DNA of 21,334 bases from JAFAVN01 sp036378375 (GCA_036378375.1 DASUWQ010000085.1:1-21334), one strand, 5' to 3'. Numbered from the stretch's first letter, positions 1 to 7,756 are shown. A program made the numbers and translations. Notes: a model not told the origin generated them from the letters alone.

Positions 1-1
1 A

Positions 2-109
2 ACACCCGTCATCACTCACCGGTTTCCGTTTCTGGAATTCGAAGAGGCTTTCGCCTTAATGAAATCAGGACAATCCGGGAAGGTTGTGCTGCACTGGTCG
101 GATCTCTAA
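2..109 (+). CDS. C-terminal end of a zinc-type medium-chain dehydrogenase (partial)
   Basis: The first 36 codons of the window, in the frame starting at base 2, form the tail of a protein that ends at the TAA at 107-109. The peptide reads VITHRFPFLEFEEAFALMKS followed by GQSGKVVLHWSDL. This matches the C-terminal pattern of zinc-binding alcohol dehydrogenases and L-threonine 3-dehydrogenases of the medium-chain family, where a helix 'EEAFALM.SG' is followed by a 'GKVVL' strand. The catalytic zinc site and the Rossmann fold lie outside the window, so substrate and cofactor cannot be stated. The gene ends 68 bp before a family A repeat. I am fairly sure of the family and unsure of the specific enzyme. 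Confidence 0.65.
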   Translation, partial: TPVITHRFPFLEFEEAFALMKSGQSGKVVLHWSDL

Positions 110-176
110 GAATGGATTTAAAGCGCCCTCGTACTCGGAAAGGGTTGGCACGTTGAACAGGCGTGTGATCGCCCAG

Positions 177-461
177 CGCCTGGAGGGGAGCCGCTTTGGC
201 GTGTATTCCGGGACCCTCGCAATATTTCGTCTCCGCGCTGATGCCGCGGAAATGTGTGAAAACGGGCGGCTCCCGCGAACGTCTCTACGCGACCCATCTC
301 CCCGTGGCGTTCGATTTGTTTACACCCGGCTTATGATAGAGCTGCGAAGCGTCGAGACGTTCACGGGAGCCGCCTGTTTGCCAAGATTTGAGGCCATACA
401 CGCCCTAGGCGAATATCGTGAGGTCGTCATATAACGCGCCAAAGCGGCTCCCCTCCAGGCG
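177..461. repeat. Family A structured repeat, copy 1 (25-bp perfect terminal inverted repeats)
   Basis: A 285-bp element bounded by a perfect 25-bp inverted repeat (177-201 and 437-461). A second, inner inverted repeat of 26 bp with two mismatches lies at 265-290 and 349-374. Both pairs carry the core GGGAGCCGC, at 186-194, 266-274, 365-373 and 444-452, in alternating orientation. The DNA can therefore fold as one nested cruciform or as two side-by-side hairpins. Homologous copies lie at 4895-5235 and, degraded, at 20761-21087. No transposase is encoded, so it is non-autonomous (MITE- or REPIN-like). Open frames across it are shadows of the repeat. It fills most of the gap between the dehydrogenase and ruvC; the rest of that gap shows nothing recognisable. 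Confidence 0.85.
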
Positions 462-567
462 TTGGGAAAAAACACACCTGGTCAACGATCCATGTTTTAG
501 AGGACGAGGACGATCGCCGATAAACCGCTATCTGTACTCCACGCGCTACTTGCGATATCTTCAGCCG

Positions 568-1071
568 ATGCGGCTTTTAGCTCTGGATCCGGCGCTTAGA
601 AGCTCCGGATTCGCAATCCTCGAAAAGCGGGAGCAAAAGATTCGTTCTTTGGCGTATGGCGTTATCCAAATCCGAGCGGATGTGGCGATGGCTCAATGCT
701 TGGTTGAGATTCATCGCCAAGTATCTGACTTGATTGATCTGCATCAACCGGAGGTCTGCGCCGTCGAGAGCGTGATTTTCGTACAAAATTCCAGGACTGC
801 CGTCACGCTCGGCGCCGCTCGAGGTTCTGCGTTACTGGCCGCAGCCCAGCGCGGCCTGAACATTTTCGAATATCCTCCAAAACGGGTTAAACAAGCGGTC
901 GTGGGAACGGGGAGCGCGCAAAAGAGCCAAGTCGGATTCATGGTGCGAGCGCTACTCGGGTTGACCGAGAACCCTCAATCGGATGCAGCCGACGCCTTGG
1001 CGATCGGCTTAACCCATTTACAAATGCAGGATTCGCCGCTGCGTTCGTTTCAGACCGCGCGAAGATTATGA
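568..1071 (+). CDS. ruvC: Holliday junction resolvase RuvC
   Basis: Encodes 167 residues, close to the usual 160-175 for RuvC, the endonuclease that cuts Holliday junctions symmetrically with the RuvAB branch-migration motor. The four acidic residues of the RNase H-like active site are in place: D7 (LALDPALRSSG), E67 (AVESVIF), D139 and D142 (SDAADALAIGL). The ATG at 568 was chosen because it puts D7 at the family's usual position; longer reading upstream runs into the family A repeat and codes for nothing plausible. No clear Shine-Dalgarno sequence precedes it. The stop overlaps the lipB start as ATGA, so the two are probably translationally coupled. ruvA and ruvB are not in the window. Confidence 0.93.
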   Translation: MRLLALDPALRSSGFAILEKREQKIRSLAYGVIQIRADVAMAQCLVEIHRQVSDLIDLHQPEVCAVESVIFVQNSRTAVTLGAARGSALLAAAQRGLNIFEYPPKRVKQAVVGTGSAQKSQVGFMVRALLGLTENPQSDAADALAIGLTHLQMQDSPLRSFQTARRL

Positions 1072-1694
1072 AGGTAGTTTGGTTAGGTCGAATCGAGTTT
1101 TCCAAAGGGCTAGAAATACAGGCCGAAGCTTTGGAGCAGTGCGATCGGATCGGCGAAGAAACGCTCTTTTTGCTCGAACACGAGCCGGTCTACACGATTG
1201 GCCGGCGGCTCGACAAATCGAGCCTGGGCAATACCTCATATCTGCCTCACCCGGTTTTCGAGATCAATCGCGGCGGGCAGGCTACCTACCATGGACCCGG
1301 TCAACTTGTTGGCTACCCGATTCTCGATCTTAAGAAGCGCGGGAAAGATCTCCACGTCTATTTGCGATCGCTTGAAACGGCTGTGATTCGGTTAGTGGGA
1401 AGCTTTGGCGTGCAGGCGGCGTTCTGCGACGGGAAAACCGGAGTTTGGGTGGAGAATCGCAAGATCGCTTCGATCGGGATCGGTGTCCGCCGCTGGATCA
1501 CCATGCACGGGTTTGCTTTGAACGTATCGTCTGATCTAACCGGGTTTTTATCGATTACCCCATGCGGTTTAACCGGAGTCCGGATGACATCGCTCAGCTT
1601 GGAGCTCGACCGGGAAGTATCGTTAGAGGAGGTCCGGGATAGGGCGGCCGTGGTTCTCGAGGCGGAGTTTGACGGAGCCGTCATTGGTGATTAG
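1068..1694 (+). CDS. lipB: Octanoyl-[ACP]:protein N-octanoyltransferase LipB
   Basis: Encodes 208 residues. LipB moves the octanoyl group from octanoyl-ACP onto lipoyl domains of 2-oxoacid dehydrogenases and the glycine cleavage H protein in the cytoplasm, the first step of lipoate synthesis. The family signature RGGQATYHGPGQ is at 68-79. The catalytic pair is visible as K132 (RKIASIG) and C166 (TPCGL). The start overlaps the ruvC stop by ATGA. The last codons (AVIGD) and the TAG stop at 1692-1694 lie inside the left heptamer arm of the family B element, so the extreme C-terminus is repeat-derived. lipA is not in the window. Confidence 0.93.
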   Translation: MKVVWLGRIEFSKGLEIQAEALEQCDRIGEETLFLLEHEPVYTIGRRLDKSSLGNTSYLPHPVFEINRGGQATYHGPGQLVGYPILDLKKRGKDLHVYLRSLETAVIRLVGSFGVQAAFCDGKTGVWVENRKIASIGIGVRRWITMHGFALNVSSDLTGFLSITPCGLTGVRMTSLSLELDREVSLEEVRDRAAVVLEAEFDGAVIGD

Positions 1695-1984
1695 TGCTTG
1701 GTGATTGGCGGGGCTGCAGCCCTGCTTGGTGGGGCGAGGCTCCCGAAAGACCGCAAGGTTTCAGTAGGGGAATCGATAGGTACCAATTTACTTGATGAGC
1801 TACGCCCATCGACGCGCCGCGCCGTGGTCTTGCGCTGGGCCACGGCTCGGCGCGCGTTTCGGCCCAACCCACCATATTACTTGTGTTCGCCCTTGGCCCT
1901 GGTGAAACCTTGGGTCTTTCGGGAGCCTCGCCCCACCAAATTGGGCGCCGCCGCTACCAATCACTAATCACTACTCACCAATCA
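1684..1984. repeat. Family B composite inverted repeat with heptamer tips
   Basis: A roughly 300-bp palindromic element filling the gap between convergent lipB and the TPR gene. Its tips are imperfect 7-bp units of the GTGATTA/GTGATTG type (1684-1709, and inverted at 1956-1984). Inside these, a 35-36-bp inverted repeat lies at 1728-1763 and 1903-1937, with core GGGAGCCTCGCCCCACC. At the centre, 1813-1854 forms a strong GC-rich hairpin. The element supplies the stop codons of both flanking genes. Solo fragments with the same core occur at 5284-5307 and 18833-18851. No protein is encoded within it. Confidence 0.8.
1813..1854. other. GC-rich hairpin at the centre of the family B element
   Basis: Bases 1813-1827 pair with 1840-1854, giving 14 base pairs and one C/T mismatch around a 12-base loop. 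It sits between two convergent genes and could stop transcription from both sides, but neither flank carries a T-run typical of a Rho-independent terminator. The terminator role is inference. Confidence 0.5.
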
Positions 1985-3238
1985 CGCTTGCCTCAGCTGC
2001 CGGATATTTCCCAACCATGTCGTGCTGACGGAAAGCAGGATCACGGCGCAAAAAGCGGTAGCGGCGAGGGTATCTTGAACGTCGAAATCGGATTCGAGAC
2101 AGAACAACCCTAAAAGTCCGAGCAAATAGACCAAGCTTCCGCAGATCATGAACAGGATGCGCCCGAACCGGGAAGGATTGGTGAAAACGAGAGACATCGG
2201 AAACGCGCTTCCCAGCAATGTAACTCCCAAGAGGAGAGCGACATCATGATGGCACAGTCCGACGGCGAACATGGGTAGCCCCACGAGGACACCGCCCCCG
2301 ACCACACACGCTTCCCATTTTTCGGACGGAAGAAGGGCTCGCCGAGCGAAGTTATCGAACAGGAGAAACAGATTGCCGACACTCCTGGCAACCCATACCC
2401 AGAGGCCGAACAATACGTAGAGTAAGATCAGGGCCCAGCCGACCGGCGCGTAAACCCCCATGAACAACCCGGCAACCAGTCTCGACAGTAACAGCAAGCC
2501 GAGAATAAACGGCCAGCGCCAATAGCGCCGGAGCCGTTCCAGGTTCAAGGTATAATAAAGATAGATCCGATACAGCGGGGAACGCGCGCGAAACGCGGTT
2601 AGCAGGCCTTCTCGCGCGTAGTCAGCATTAGGACTTAGTCTGAGCGCCTCGAAAAAGTGCCGTTCCGCATCGCGCGCTTTGCCGCGCTGGAGGGCAGACC
2701 ATCCGGCGGCAACATGAGTACGTTCGTTCTCAGGGTTCCGAGCTAAAAGAGCTTTTATTTGTTGCTCGTTTTCAATGAGTTTCCCTTGTAAACGCAACGC
2801 ATGGGAAAGCTGATTGCCGGCGGGCTCATATTCAGGATCGATCGCCAGAGCCTGACGGGCGGCCGATTCCGCCTCGGCGGTTCTCCCTAGAGCCAGCAGC
2901 GCGGCGCCCTCTGCAGCGTACGGTTGAGGAATTCCCGGGTCGATCCGGCGCGCTTCTCGAGCCTCGTTCAGCGCCTCTTTCGACCGATGCAGTAAGATCA
3001 ATATCGAGGAACGTTGGCAATGAATTAGAGGATCGTTCGGCCGCAAACGCATGGCTTCGTCTATGGCGCGCTCTGCTTCCCGATAAGTCTCGGGCCGTTT
3101 GGTCAGGCAACAGGCCAATAGGAAAAACGCCCGAGCATTCTGCGGGTCACGCTCGATCGCGTCTCTTAGAAAAGGCTCCGCCTCGGATATCCGTCCTTGC
3201 TCAATCAACACCATTGCGCGTTGGAGGGCCGTATTCAT
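1982..3238 (-). CDS. TPR-repeat protein with a six-helix C-terminal membrane domain
   Basis: Encodes 418 residues of no named family. Residues 1 to about 215 form consecutive tetratricopeptide repeats (for example AEPFLRDAIERDPQNARAFF and AESAARQALAIDPEYEPAGN). Residues from about 240 to the end contain six hydrophobic segments, starting near PFILGLLLLSRLVAGLFMG and ending near TAFCAVILLSVSTTWLG. There is no N-terminal signal, so the TPR half is probably cytoplasmic and scaffolds partners at the inner membrane. It lies 48 bp downstream of a TPR-AAA+ ATPase on the same strand, probably co-transcribed with it. Its TGA stop (1984-1982) lies in the right heptamer arm of the family B repeat. Function unknown. 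Confidence 0.8.
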   Translation of the reverse strand: MNTALQRAMVLIEQGRISEAEPFLRDAIERDPQNARAFFLLACCLTKRPETYREAERAIDEAMRLRPNDPLIHCQRSSILILLHRSKEALNEAREARRIDPGIPQPYAAEGAALLALGRTAEAESAARQALAIDPEYEPAGNQLSHALRLQGKLIENEQQIKALLARNPENERTHVAAGWSALQRGKARDAERHFFEALRLSPNADYAREGLLTAFRARSPLYRIYLYYTLNLERLRRYWRWPFILGLLLLSRLVAGLFMGVYAPVGWALILLYVLFGLWVWVARSVGNLFLLFDNFARRALLPSEKWEACVVGGGVLVGLPMFAVGLCHHDVALLLGVTLLGSAFPMSLVFTNPSRFGRILFMICGSLVYLLGLLGLFCLESDFDVQDTLAATAFCAVILLSVSTTWLGNIRQLRQA

Positions 3239-3286
3239 CTTACCGAGCTTAAGGAAAAGACGTTAGACGATTCTAATTGGATTCAG

Positions 3287-4651
3287 CTATTTTCGCAGAT
3301 TCAGAAACGATAATACATCGTCGTAAAAGCCGCTCTGGTTGGCGTAGAGCGCATAGTTCTTGGCGCTCTCAAACCACGCTTTTGCAGAGGGTCTCAGATC
3401 TCGTGCAGTTTGCAAAAGATCTTCTGTAGTTAACGGGACCACGCGGCCTTCTCGCATGGCGCGAGCCAATGCTTGCTCGGTCGTGATATCGAACATGGCC
3501 TTAAGGTCGGCGCCGGAAAACCCCTTGGTCTTACGCGCCAACATGGCCACGTCCAGGCGCTCGACCGGCTTTTCCTTCGCCATTAACTCGATGATCGCGA
3601 TCCGAGCATCTTCATCGGGCGGCGGAATAAAGATAATGCGATCAAACCGGCCGGGCCGGCGGAACGCTGCGTCGAGATGCCAGGGAGCGTTGGTGGCGCC
3701 AAGGATCAGAATTCCCTCGTTATTAGCCACATTGCCATCCATCTCTGCCAGAAATTGGTTGATCAGAGTTCGCATCCCGCTTTCCCTCAAGTCTTTTCGG
3801 TCGGCAGCCAGGGCATCGACCTCATCGAAGAACAGGATTGTCGGAGCATGATCGCGTGCGAGCTGGAAAAGCTGGTGCAGATTCTTCTCACTATTGCCGA
3901 TGTAGAGATCAAGAATCTGATGGAGGGCAACCGAGATAAAATTCGACCGGATCTCGCCAGCCGTGGCCTGACTGATCAGGGTCTTGCCGCAGCCGGGAGG
4001 CCCATAAAGCAGCACACCGCCTCCTAATTTCTTTCCGTAAGCGCGGAACAAGTCCCGGTTTTGGAGCGGATAAATGATCTTCATCCGGATCTCCTCTTTG
4101 ACTTCTTCCATTCCGCCCACGTCAGCAAACGAGATCCCGGGCCGGCTTACTTCGTCGGTAAGCCGCTCCGCAGAAAGCTCGTCATCGTACTCACCTTCGT
4201 CTTCGGGCCAGCGGTTTTTCTCGGTGCCGCTGGCGGATGCAGTAGCAGCGCCTCGAGTCGAAAGCCCGACCAGTTTCTCCAAAGCGTTATCTTTAAGGGC
4301 CGGCCGCAGTTGGAGCGCTTTTTGGTAATGTTCGGCTGCGGATCGGTGGTCGCCGTCTGCGAGCTCAAGCCGGCTGAGTAGCAACCAGCCCTCGGCTAAC
4401 TTCGGATCCGCTTGAACCAGGGCCTCGGTCCGGACGATTGCCTCCGATATGTGGCCCGTCAGTTGTAACAGTTGCGCGATCCCCAGCTTCGCTTCCACGC
4501 GCTCTGGCTCCTGGGCGACCACATGCTCATACGCCCGGCGAGCCTCATCGAAGCTAAGCTCGTCGATACAGGCCTGGGCGTACAGCATCAGCAACGGAAC
4601 GTTAGCCGGCGACACCGCCAACGCTTCTCGTAGTGATTGGAGCTTCGACAT
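3287..4651 (-). CDS. AAA+ ATPase with N-terminal TPR repeats (Cdc48/Vps4-like ATPase domain)
   Basis: Encodes 454 residues. Residues 1 to about 130 are three to four TPR units; about 131-170 is an acidic linker. A single AAA+ module follows, with Walker A GPPGCGKT at 217-224, Walker B ILFFDE at 272-277, the sensor-1 region ILGATNAPWHLD around 316-327 and the arginine-finger stretch FRRPGRFDR at 330-338. The C-terminus (SAKAWFESAKNYALYANQSG) resembles C-terminal helices of classical AAA proteins. It has no membrane segment or protease domain, so it is probably a cytoplasmic remodelling ATPase that finds substrates through its TPRs. GAGAAG lies nine bases before the ATG, one of the better ribosome-binding sites here, and the upstream region is AT-rich. 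Likely co-transcribed with the membrane-bound TPR protein. Substrate unknown. Confidence 0.88.
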   Translation of the reverse strand: MSKLQSLREALAVSPANVPLLMLYAQACIDELSFDEARRAYEHVVAQEPERVEAKLGIAQLLQLTGHISEAIVRTEALVQADPKLAEGWLLLSRLELADGDHRSAAEHYQKALQLRPALKDNALEKLVGLSTRGAATASASGTEKNRWPEDEGEYDDELSAERLTDEVSRPGISFADVGGMEEVKEEIRMKIIYPLQNRDLFRAYGKKLGGGVLLYGPPGCGKTLISQATAGEIRSNFISVALHQILDLYIGNSEKNLHQLFQLARDHAPTILFFDEVDALAADRKDLRESGMRTLINQFLAEMDGNVANNEGILILGATNAPWHLDAAFRRPGRFDRIIFIPPPDEDARIAIIELMAKEKPVERLDVAMLARKTKGFSGADLKAMFDITTEQALARAMREGRVVPLTTEDLLQTARDLRPSAKAWFESAKNYALYANQSGFYDDVLSFLNLRK

Positions 4652-4802
4652 AACCTTTACCTTCTCAATATCAAAAAAGGGCCAATCAATCAGCTTTCTT
4701 TTCGTCTAAATGTATACGCAAATATATCCAAAGATTGCGAAATTATTCACTACTGCTTGGACAAAAGTACGGCCGAAACGATCAAATTCTGGACGACCGG
4801 AC

Positions 4803-4834
4803 TAAAAAGTGCCTCCAGCGGCCTCGCTGGAGGC
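4803..4834 (-). terminator. Probable Rho-independent terminator, minus strand
   Basis: Bases 4811-4820 and 4825-4834 form a perfect 10-bp stem (GCCTCCAGCG arm) with a four-base loop. Read on the minus strand, the stem is followed by ACTTTTTAG. It could end transcripts from the hisI-trpE-trpG unit, whose last gene stops at 5320, before they reach the AAA+ gene. The distance, with a family A repeat in between, makes this assignment moderate. Confidence 0.5.
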
Positions 4835-4870
4835 GTGAAAAGTGAGAGGTGAAAGGTGAATTGGTGAGAG
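4835..4870 (+). repeat. Heptamer tandem array (GTGANNN units)
   Basis: Five imperfect 7-bp units, GTGAAAA, GTGAGAG, GTGAAAG, GTGAATT and, after one extra base, GTGAGAG. They resemble the tips of the inverted repeats at 1684-1984 and 15721-15816, but no inverted partner is visible nearby. It may be half of a decayed element between the terminator hairpin and the family A copy. Confidence 0.65.
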
Positions 4871-4894
4871 CTTAGGCGTCCGAGCGCGAACGAC

Positions 4895-5235
4895 TTGGAG
4901 GGGAGCCGCTTTGGCACTTGTTCTTAGGCCCGGCGCGTTTAGTTAAATCGCGTGTACCCGCCCAAACTGTCGCAACAGGCGGCTCCCGGGAACGTCTCGA
5001 CGCTTGGTTGCTCTGAGGCCTGCTAGAATGGAACGGTCTCGACCGCTCGACAAAGCAAACGACCCAGCGCGATGCTTCGCTTGTGGCCCTCGATTCGCTG
5101 ACACCCGGATCGTAGAGCTACATCGCACTGGGTAATTAGCGGGAGCCGCCTGCTGCGACATTTTTGCGACGGCTCGCGCGCTGATACGGATATCGCGAGG
5201 TCGCCGTATACGTTGCAAAGCGGCTCCCCTCCAGG
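4895..5235. repeat. Family A structured repeat, copy 2
   Basis: About 340 bp, homologous to the element at 177-461. The outer ends, TGGAGGGGAGCCGCTTTGGC at 4896-4915 and its inverse at about 5215-5234, differ by only one or two bases. Inner arms at about 4969-4990 and 5138-5160 pair over about 22 bp. Internal stretches are also shared with copy 1 (for example ACACCCGG at 5101 and 322, and the ATATCG-GAGGTCG block at about 5190 and 413), so this is one family and not chance palindromes. It occupies most of the gap between the AAA+ gene and trpG. Confidence 0.85.
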
Positions 5236-5283
5236 CGGTGAACGATGCTACCTCACATGACGGCTCCGCGGGTTTCTAAGCTG

Positions 5284-5307
5284 TTTCGGGAGCCTCGCCC
5301 TACCAAA
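5284..5307 (+). repeat. Family B fragment
   Basis: Carries TTTCGGGAGCCTCGCCC-TACCAAA, matching the right inner arm of the element at 1903-1940 with one substitution. It is solitary and sits just downstream of trpG (minus strand). Confidence 0.65.
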
Positions 5308-5319
5308 TAAGGAAGACTA

Positions 5320-5883
5320 TTACGTCTTCAAAAAGTTCAACAAGAGCTGCTTGCCCACGCCGGTCATAATCGACTCCGGGTGAAATTGAACCCCTTGAAT
5401 GGGATAACGGCGGTGACGAAGGCCCATGATCTCTCCCTGGGCGGTTTCGGCGGTGATCTCTAACTCTGGCGGCAGGCTTTCCCTTCGCACAATCAGAGAA
5501 TGATAACGAGTGGCCTCGAATGGATTTGGCAGAGTCCGGAAAACGCCGTCTCCCTCATGGACGATCGGCGATGTCTTCCCGTGCATGATCCGGTCCGCTC
5601 GGACTACTTCACCCCCGAAAACATGTCCAATACACTGGTGCCCAAGACAGACTCCGAGGATCGGGGTGCCAGGTCCAAACTTCAGAATCAGATCGTTGCT
5701 GACCCCGGCATCGAGCGGGGTTCCCGGTCCTGGGGAGATACAAATCCGGTCGGGATGCATCTCCGCTACCTCGTCCAGAGTCACCTGATCGTTTCGTTTA
5801 ACGACCAGATCCGCTCCAAGCTCGCCAAAATATTGGACCAGGTTGTAGGTAAACGAATCGTAATTGTCGATGACGAGCATCAT
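5320..5883 (-). CDS. trpG: Anthranilate synthase component II (glutamine amidotransferase)
   Basis: Encodes 187 residues, normal for a stand-alone TrpG/PabA. It hydrolyses glutamine and passes ammonia to TrpE for anthranilate synthesis from chorismate. The class I amidotransferase triad is complete: C79 (GVCLGHQ), H168 and E170 (VQFHPES). The oxyanion region ISPGPGTP is at 49-56. The ATG overlaps the trpE stop as ATGA, so the two subunits are probably made in step. A second in-frame ATG follows directly. In many bacteria one such protein also serves para-aminobenzoate synthesis; pabA use cannot be excluded. It is the last gene of the hisI-trpE-trpG chain. Confidence 0.93.
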   Translation of the reverse strand: MMLVIDNYDSFTYNLVQYFGELGADLVVKRNDQVTLDEVAEMHPDRICISPGPGTPLDAGVSNDLILKFGPGTPILGVCLGHQCIGHVFGGEVVRADRIMHGKTSPIVHEGDGVFRTLPNPFEATRYHSLIVRRESLPPELEITAETAQGEIMGLRHRRYPIQGVQFHPESIMTGVGKQLLLNFLKT

Positions 5884-7376
5884 ATAATGGCTTGGGCCCT
5901 TTCTATCGCTCGAAACAGCGCCATCGCTTTATTGACGGATTCCTGGTACTCCAATTCCGGGACCGAATCCGCGACCACGCCGCACCCAGCCTGGGCAAAG
6001 GCGATCCCGTCCTTCAAAACGATCGTTCGAAGCACGATGCAGGAATCCAAGTTCCCGTCGAATCCGAAGTAGGCGACCGCTCCCGAATAAACGCCTCTTT
6101 TCCCTTTCTCGAATTCATTTATCAACTGCATTGCCCTCACCTTAGGAGCTCCGGATACCGTCCCAGCCGGAAATGTAGCCCGCATAACATCGTCCGCATC
6201 GCGACCCTGCTTCAGTTGGCCTTCGATATTGGAAACGATATGCATGACGTGGCTGTAGCGCTCGATGGTCATGAAATCACTAACCTTGATCGAGCCAAAG
6301 TCGGAAATCCGTCCGACATCATTGCGCGCCAGGTCGACCAGCATGAGGTGCTCGGCGCGTTCCTTTGGATCCTTTAATAGATCGGCAGCCAGTTCCTGGT
6401 CTTCCTCCGGTGTAGCCCCTCTTCGGCGCGTCCCTGCTAAGGGTCGGATCTCGACTTTCCGATCGCGAAGCCGCACATGCACCTCTGGTGAACTTCCGAT
6501 TAACGAGAAGTTTTCCTCAAGCCGCAGATAAAACATATATGGAGAGGGGTTCACGAAGCGCAGAGCGCGGTAGAGCGAGATGGGATCGCCATCGTAGTTC
6601 GCCTGGAACCGTTGAGACGGAACGATCTGAAACACGTCTCCGGCACGGATATGTTCCTGACAACGTCGAACAATGTCACAGAATTCGTCGCGGCTGGTGT
6701 TCGATTGAGGCGAAAGATAAGGCGTCACTTGAGCTGCGTTCATCAACCGTGATTGAGTCGGTGATTCTAGTCGCTCCAGAATCTTGGCGATCTTAGCGCC
6801 GGCCTCTTCGTAGGCGACGTCCGGCCCTCTCTCGTCGATGAAGGCGGGTGCGAAGATTTTCAGTCGCCGGAACCGATGATCGAATACGAGGAAAGTGTCG
6901 GTGATGATAAACACCGAATCCGGAACATTCAGCTGGTCGGGCGGCGAGGGGGTCACCGTCGGCTCAAAAAAGCGGACGACGTCGTACCCAATGTAGCCTA
7001 CCGCCCCTCCGACAAATGGGGGTAACCCTGGGTATTCAACAAAAGAATACCGGTCCATCAGCTTTCGAAGCTCAGCTAGCGGATCGCTATCTGTCTCGAA
7101 TTCGCGAACGGTCCCGTTTTCTTCGATCCGAATCTTGGAGCCACGGCTTTCAAAATAGACCCGCGGCGAGCTCCCCAGAAAAGAATATCTGCCGACATGA
7201 TCACTGGTCTCTGCCGACTCGAACAGAAACGTTCGCCGGCCGTCATCGATTTTTTCGAGAACTCCAACTGGAGTTTCATAATCGGCTACGAATTCCGAGT
7301 AGACAGGAATTAACTTCCCGCGCTCCGCAAGTTTGAGGAACGCTTCTTTGGGAGGGTTGAGTGGCGCGGTCGTCAT
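5880..7376 (-). CDS. trpE: Anthranilate synthase component I
   Basis: Encodes 498 residues from the ATG at 7376, chosen because it overlaps the hisI stop as ATGA; further upstream the frame only shadows hisI. TrpE makes anthranilate from chorismate and ammonia, the first step of tryptophan synthesis. The chorismate-binding domain is intact: PLAGTRRRGATPEED, LMLVDLARNDVGR, FPAGTVSGAPKVRAM and YSGAVAYFGFDGNLDS. Near the N-terminus, FLFESAETSD occupies the place of the LLES element involved in tryptophan feedback in the family, with a Leu-to-Phe change. It partners with TrpG downstream. PabB is the main alternative, but the length, the N-terminal motif and the trpG neighbour favour TrpE. Confidence 0.93.
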   Translation of the reverse strand: MTTAPLNPPKEAFLKLAERGKLIPVYSEFVADYETPVGVLEKIDDGRRTFLFESAETSDHVGRYSFLGSSPRVYFESRGSKIRIEENGTVREFETDSDPLAELRKLMDRYSFVEYPGLPPFVGGAVGYIGYDVVRFFEPTVTPSPPDQLNVPDSVFIITDTFLVFDHRFRRLKIFAPAFIDERGPDVAYEEAGAKIAKILERLESPTQSRLMNAAQVTPYLSPQSNTSRDEFCDIVRRCQEHIRAGDVFQIVPSQRFQANYDGDPISLYRALRFVNPSPYMFYLRLEENFSLIGSSPEVHVRLRDRKVEIRPLAGTRRRGATPEEDQELAADLLKDPKERAEHLMLVDLARNDVGRISDFGSIKVSDFMTIERYSHVMHIVSNIEGQLKQGRDADDVMRATFPAGTVSGAPKVRAMQLINEFEKGKRGVYSGAVAYFGFDGNLDSCIVLRTIVLKDGIAFAQAGCGVVADSVPELEYQESVNKAMALFRAIERAQAII

Positions 7377-7756
7377 TCTTGGTACACCTCCGCCGGGTCG
7401 AAAACCTTCTCTTCTCCGGTTTCCTTGGGTTGCCCCTGAAAATCTAGCTCCTGGAAGAAGCAAGACCGGTAGCCGGTGTGACACGCCCCGGCCACTTGTT
7501 CGACCTCGAAAAGGAGCGTGTCACGATCGCAATCGGTAAACCAGCGGACGAGCCTTTGTTTATGACCGCTAGTCTCTCCTTTCAGCCAAAGCTTTTGGCG
7601 GGATCGGCTCCAAAAGTGCATAAACCCGGTTTCCAAAGTGCGATCCAGAGCATCTCGGTTCATCCAGCCGAGCATCAGCACCCGACCCGGGGTGTCTGAT
7701 TCACGAATAATGGCTGGAATGAGACCATCTTTAGAGTATCGAAAATCGAGGTTCAT
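7373..7756 (-). CDS. hisI: Phosphoribosyl-AMP cyclohydrolase
   Basis: Encodes 127 residues, the size of a stand-alone HisI without the HisE pyrophosphohydrolase domain. It opens the adenine ring of phosphoribosyl-AMP in the third step of histidine synthesis. The metal-binding signature is complete: D75-C76-D77-R78-D79 (TDCDRDTLLFE), C92 (GACHTGYR) and C99 (SCFF). LGWMN at 29-33 is typical of the family. Its stop overlaps trpE by ATGA. No Shine-Dalgarno sequence precedes the ATG, but the stop of a 20-codon mini-ORF overlaps it in the same ATGA way. Finding hisI at the head of a trp pair, not with other his genes, suggests joint control of the two pathways; that is inference. Confidence 0.93.
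   Translation of the reverse strand: MNLDFRYSKDGLIPAIIRESDTPGRVLMLGWMNRDALDRTLETGFMHFWSRSRQKLWLKGETSGHKQRLVRWFTDCDRDTLLFEVEQVAGACHTGYRSCFFQELDFQGQPKETGEEKVFDPAEVYQE

Noticed and set aside
84..434. A 116-codon + strand frame at the window start
   Set aside because: It overlaps the dehydrogenase tail and then runs through the family A repeat; its peptide follows the palindrome arms and resembles no protein.
1684..1984. Possible CRISPR array, given the several short repeats in this and other gaps
   Set aside because: Repeats are inverted or 7-8-bp tandem units without regular spacers of 30-40 bp, and no cas gene is in the window.
3360..3851. A 163-codon + strand frame opposite the AAA+ ATPase
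   Set aside because: It is antisense to clear AAA+ coding sequence with intact motifs; the frame arises from the codon bias of that gene.
4943..5218. A 91-codon minus-strand frame
   Set aside because: It lies wholly inside family A copy 2 and is explained by the GC-rich repeat.
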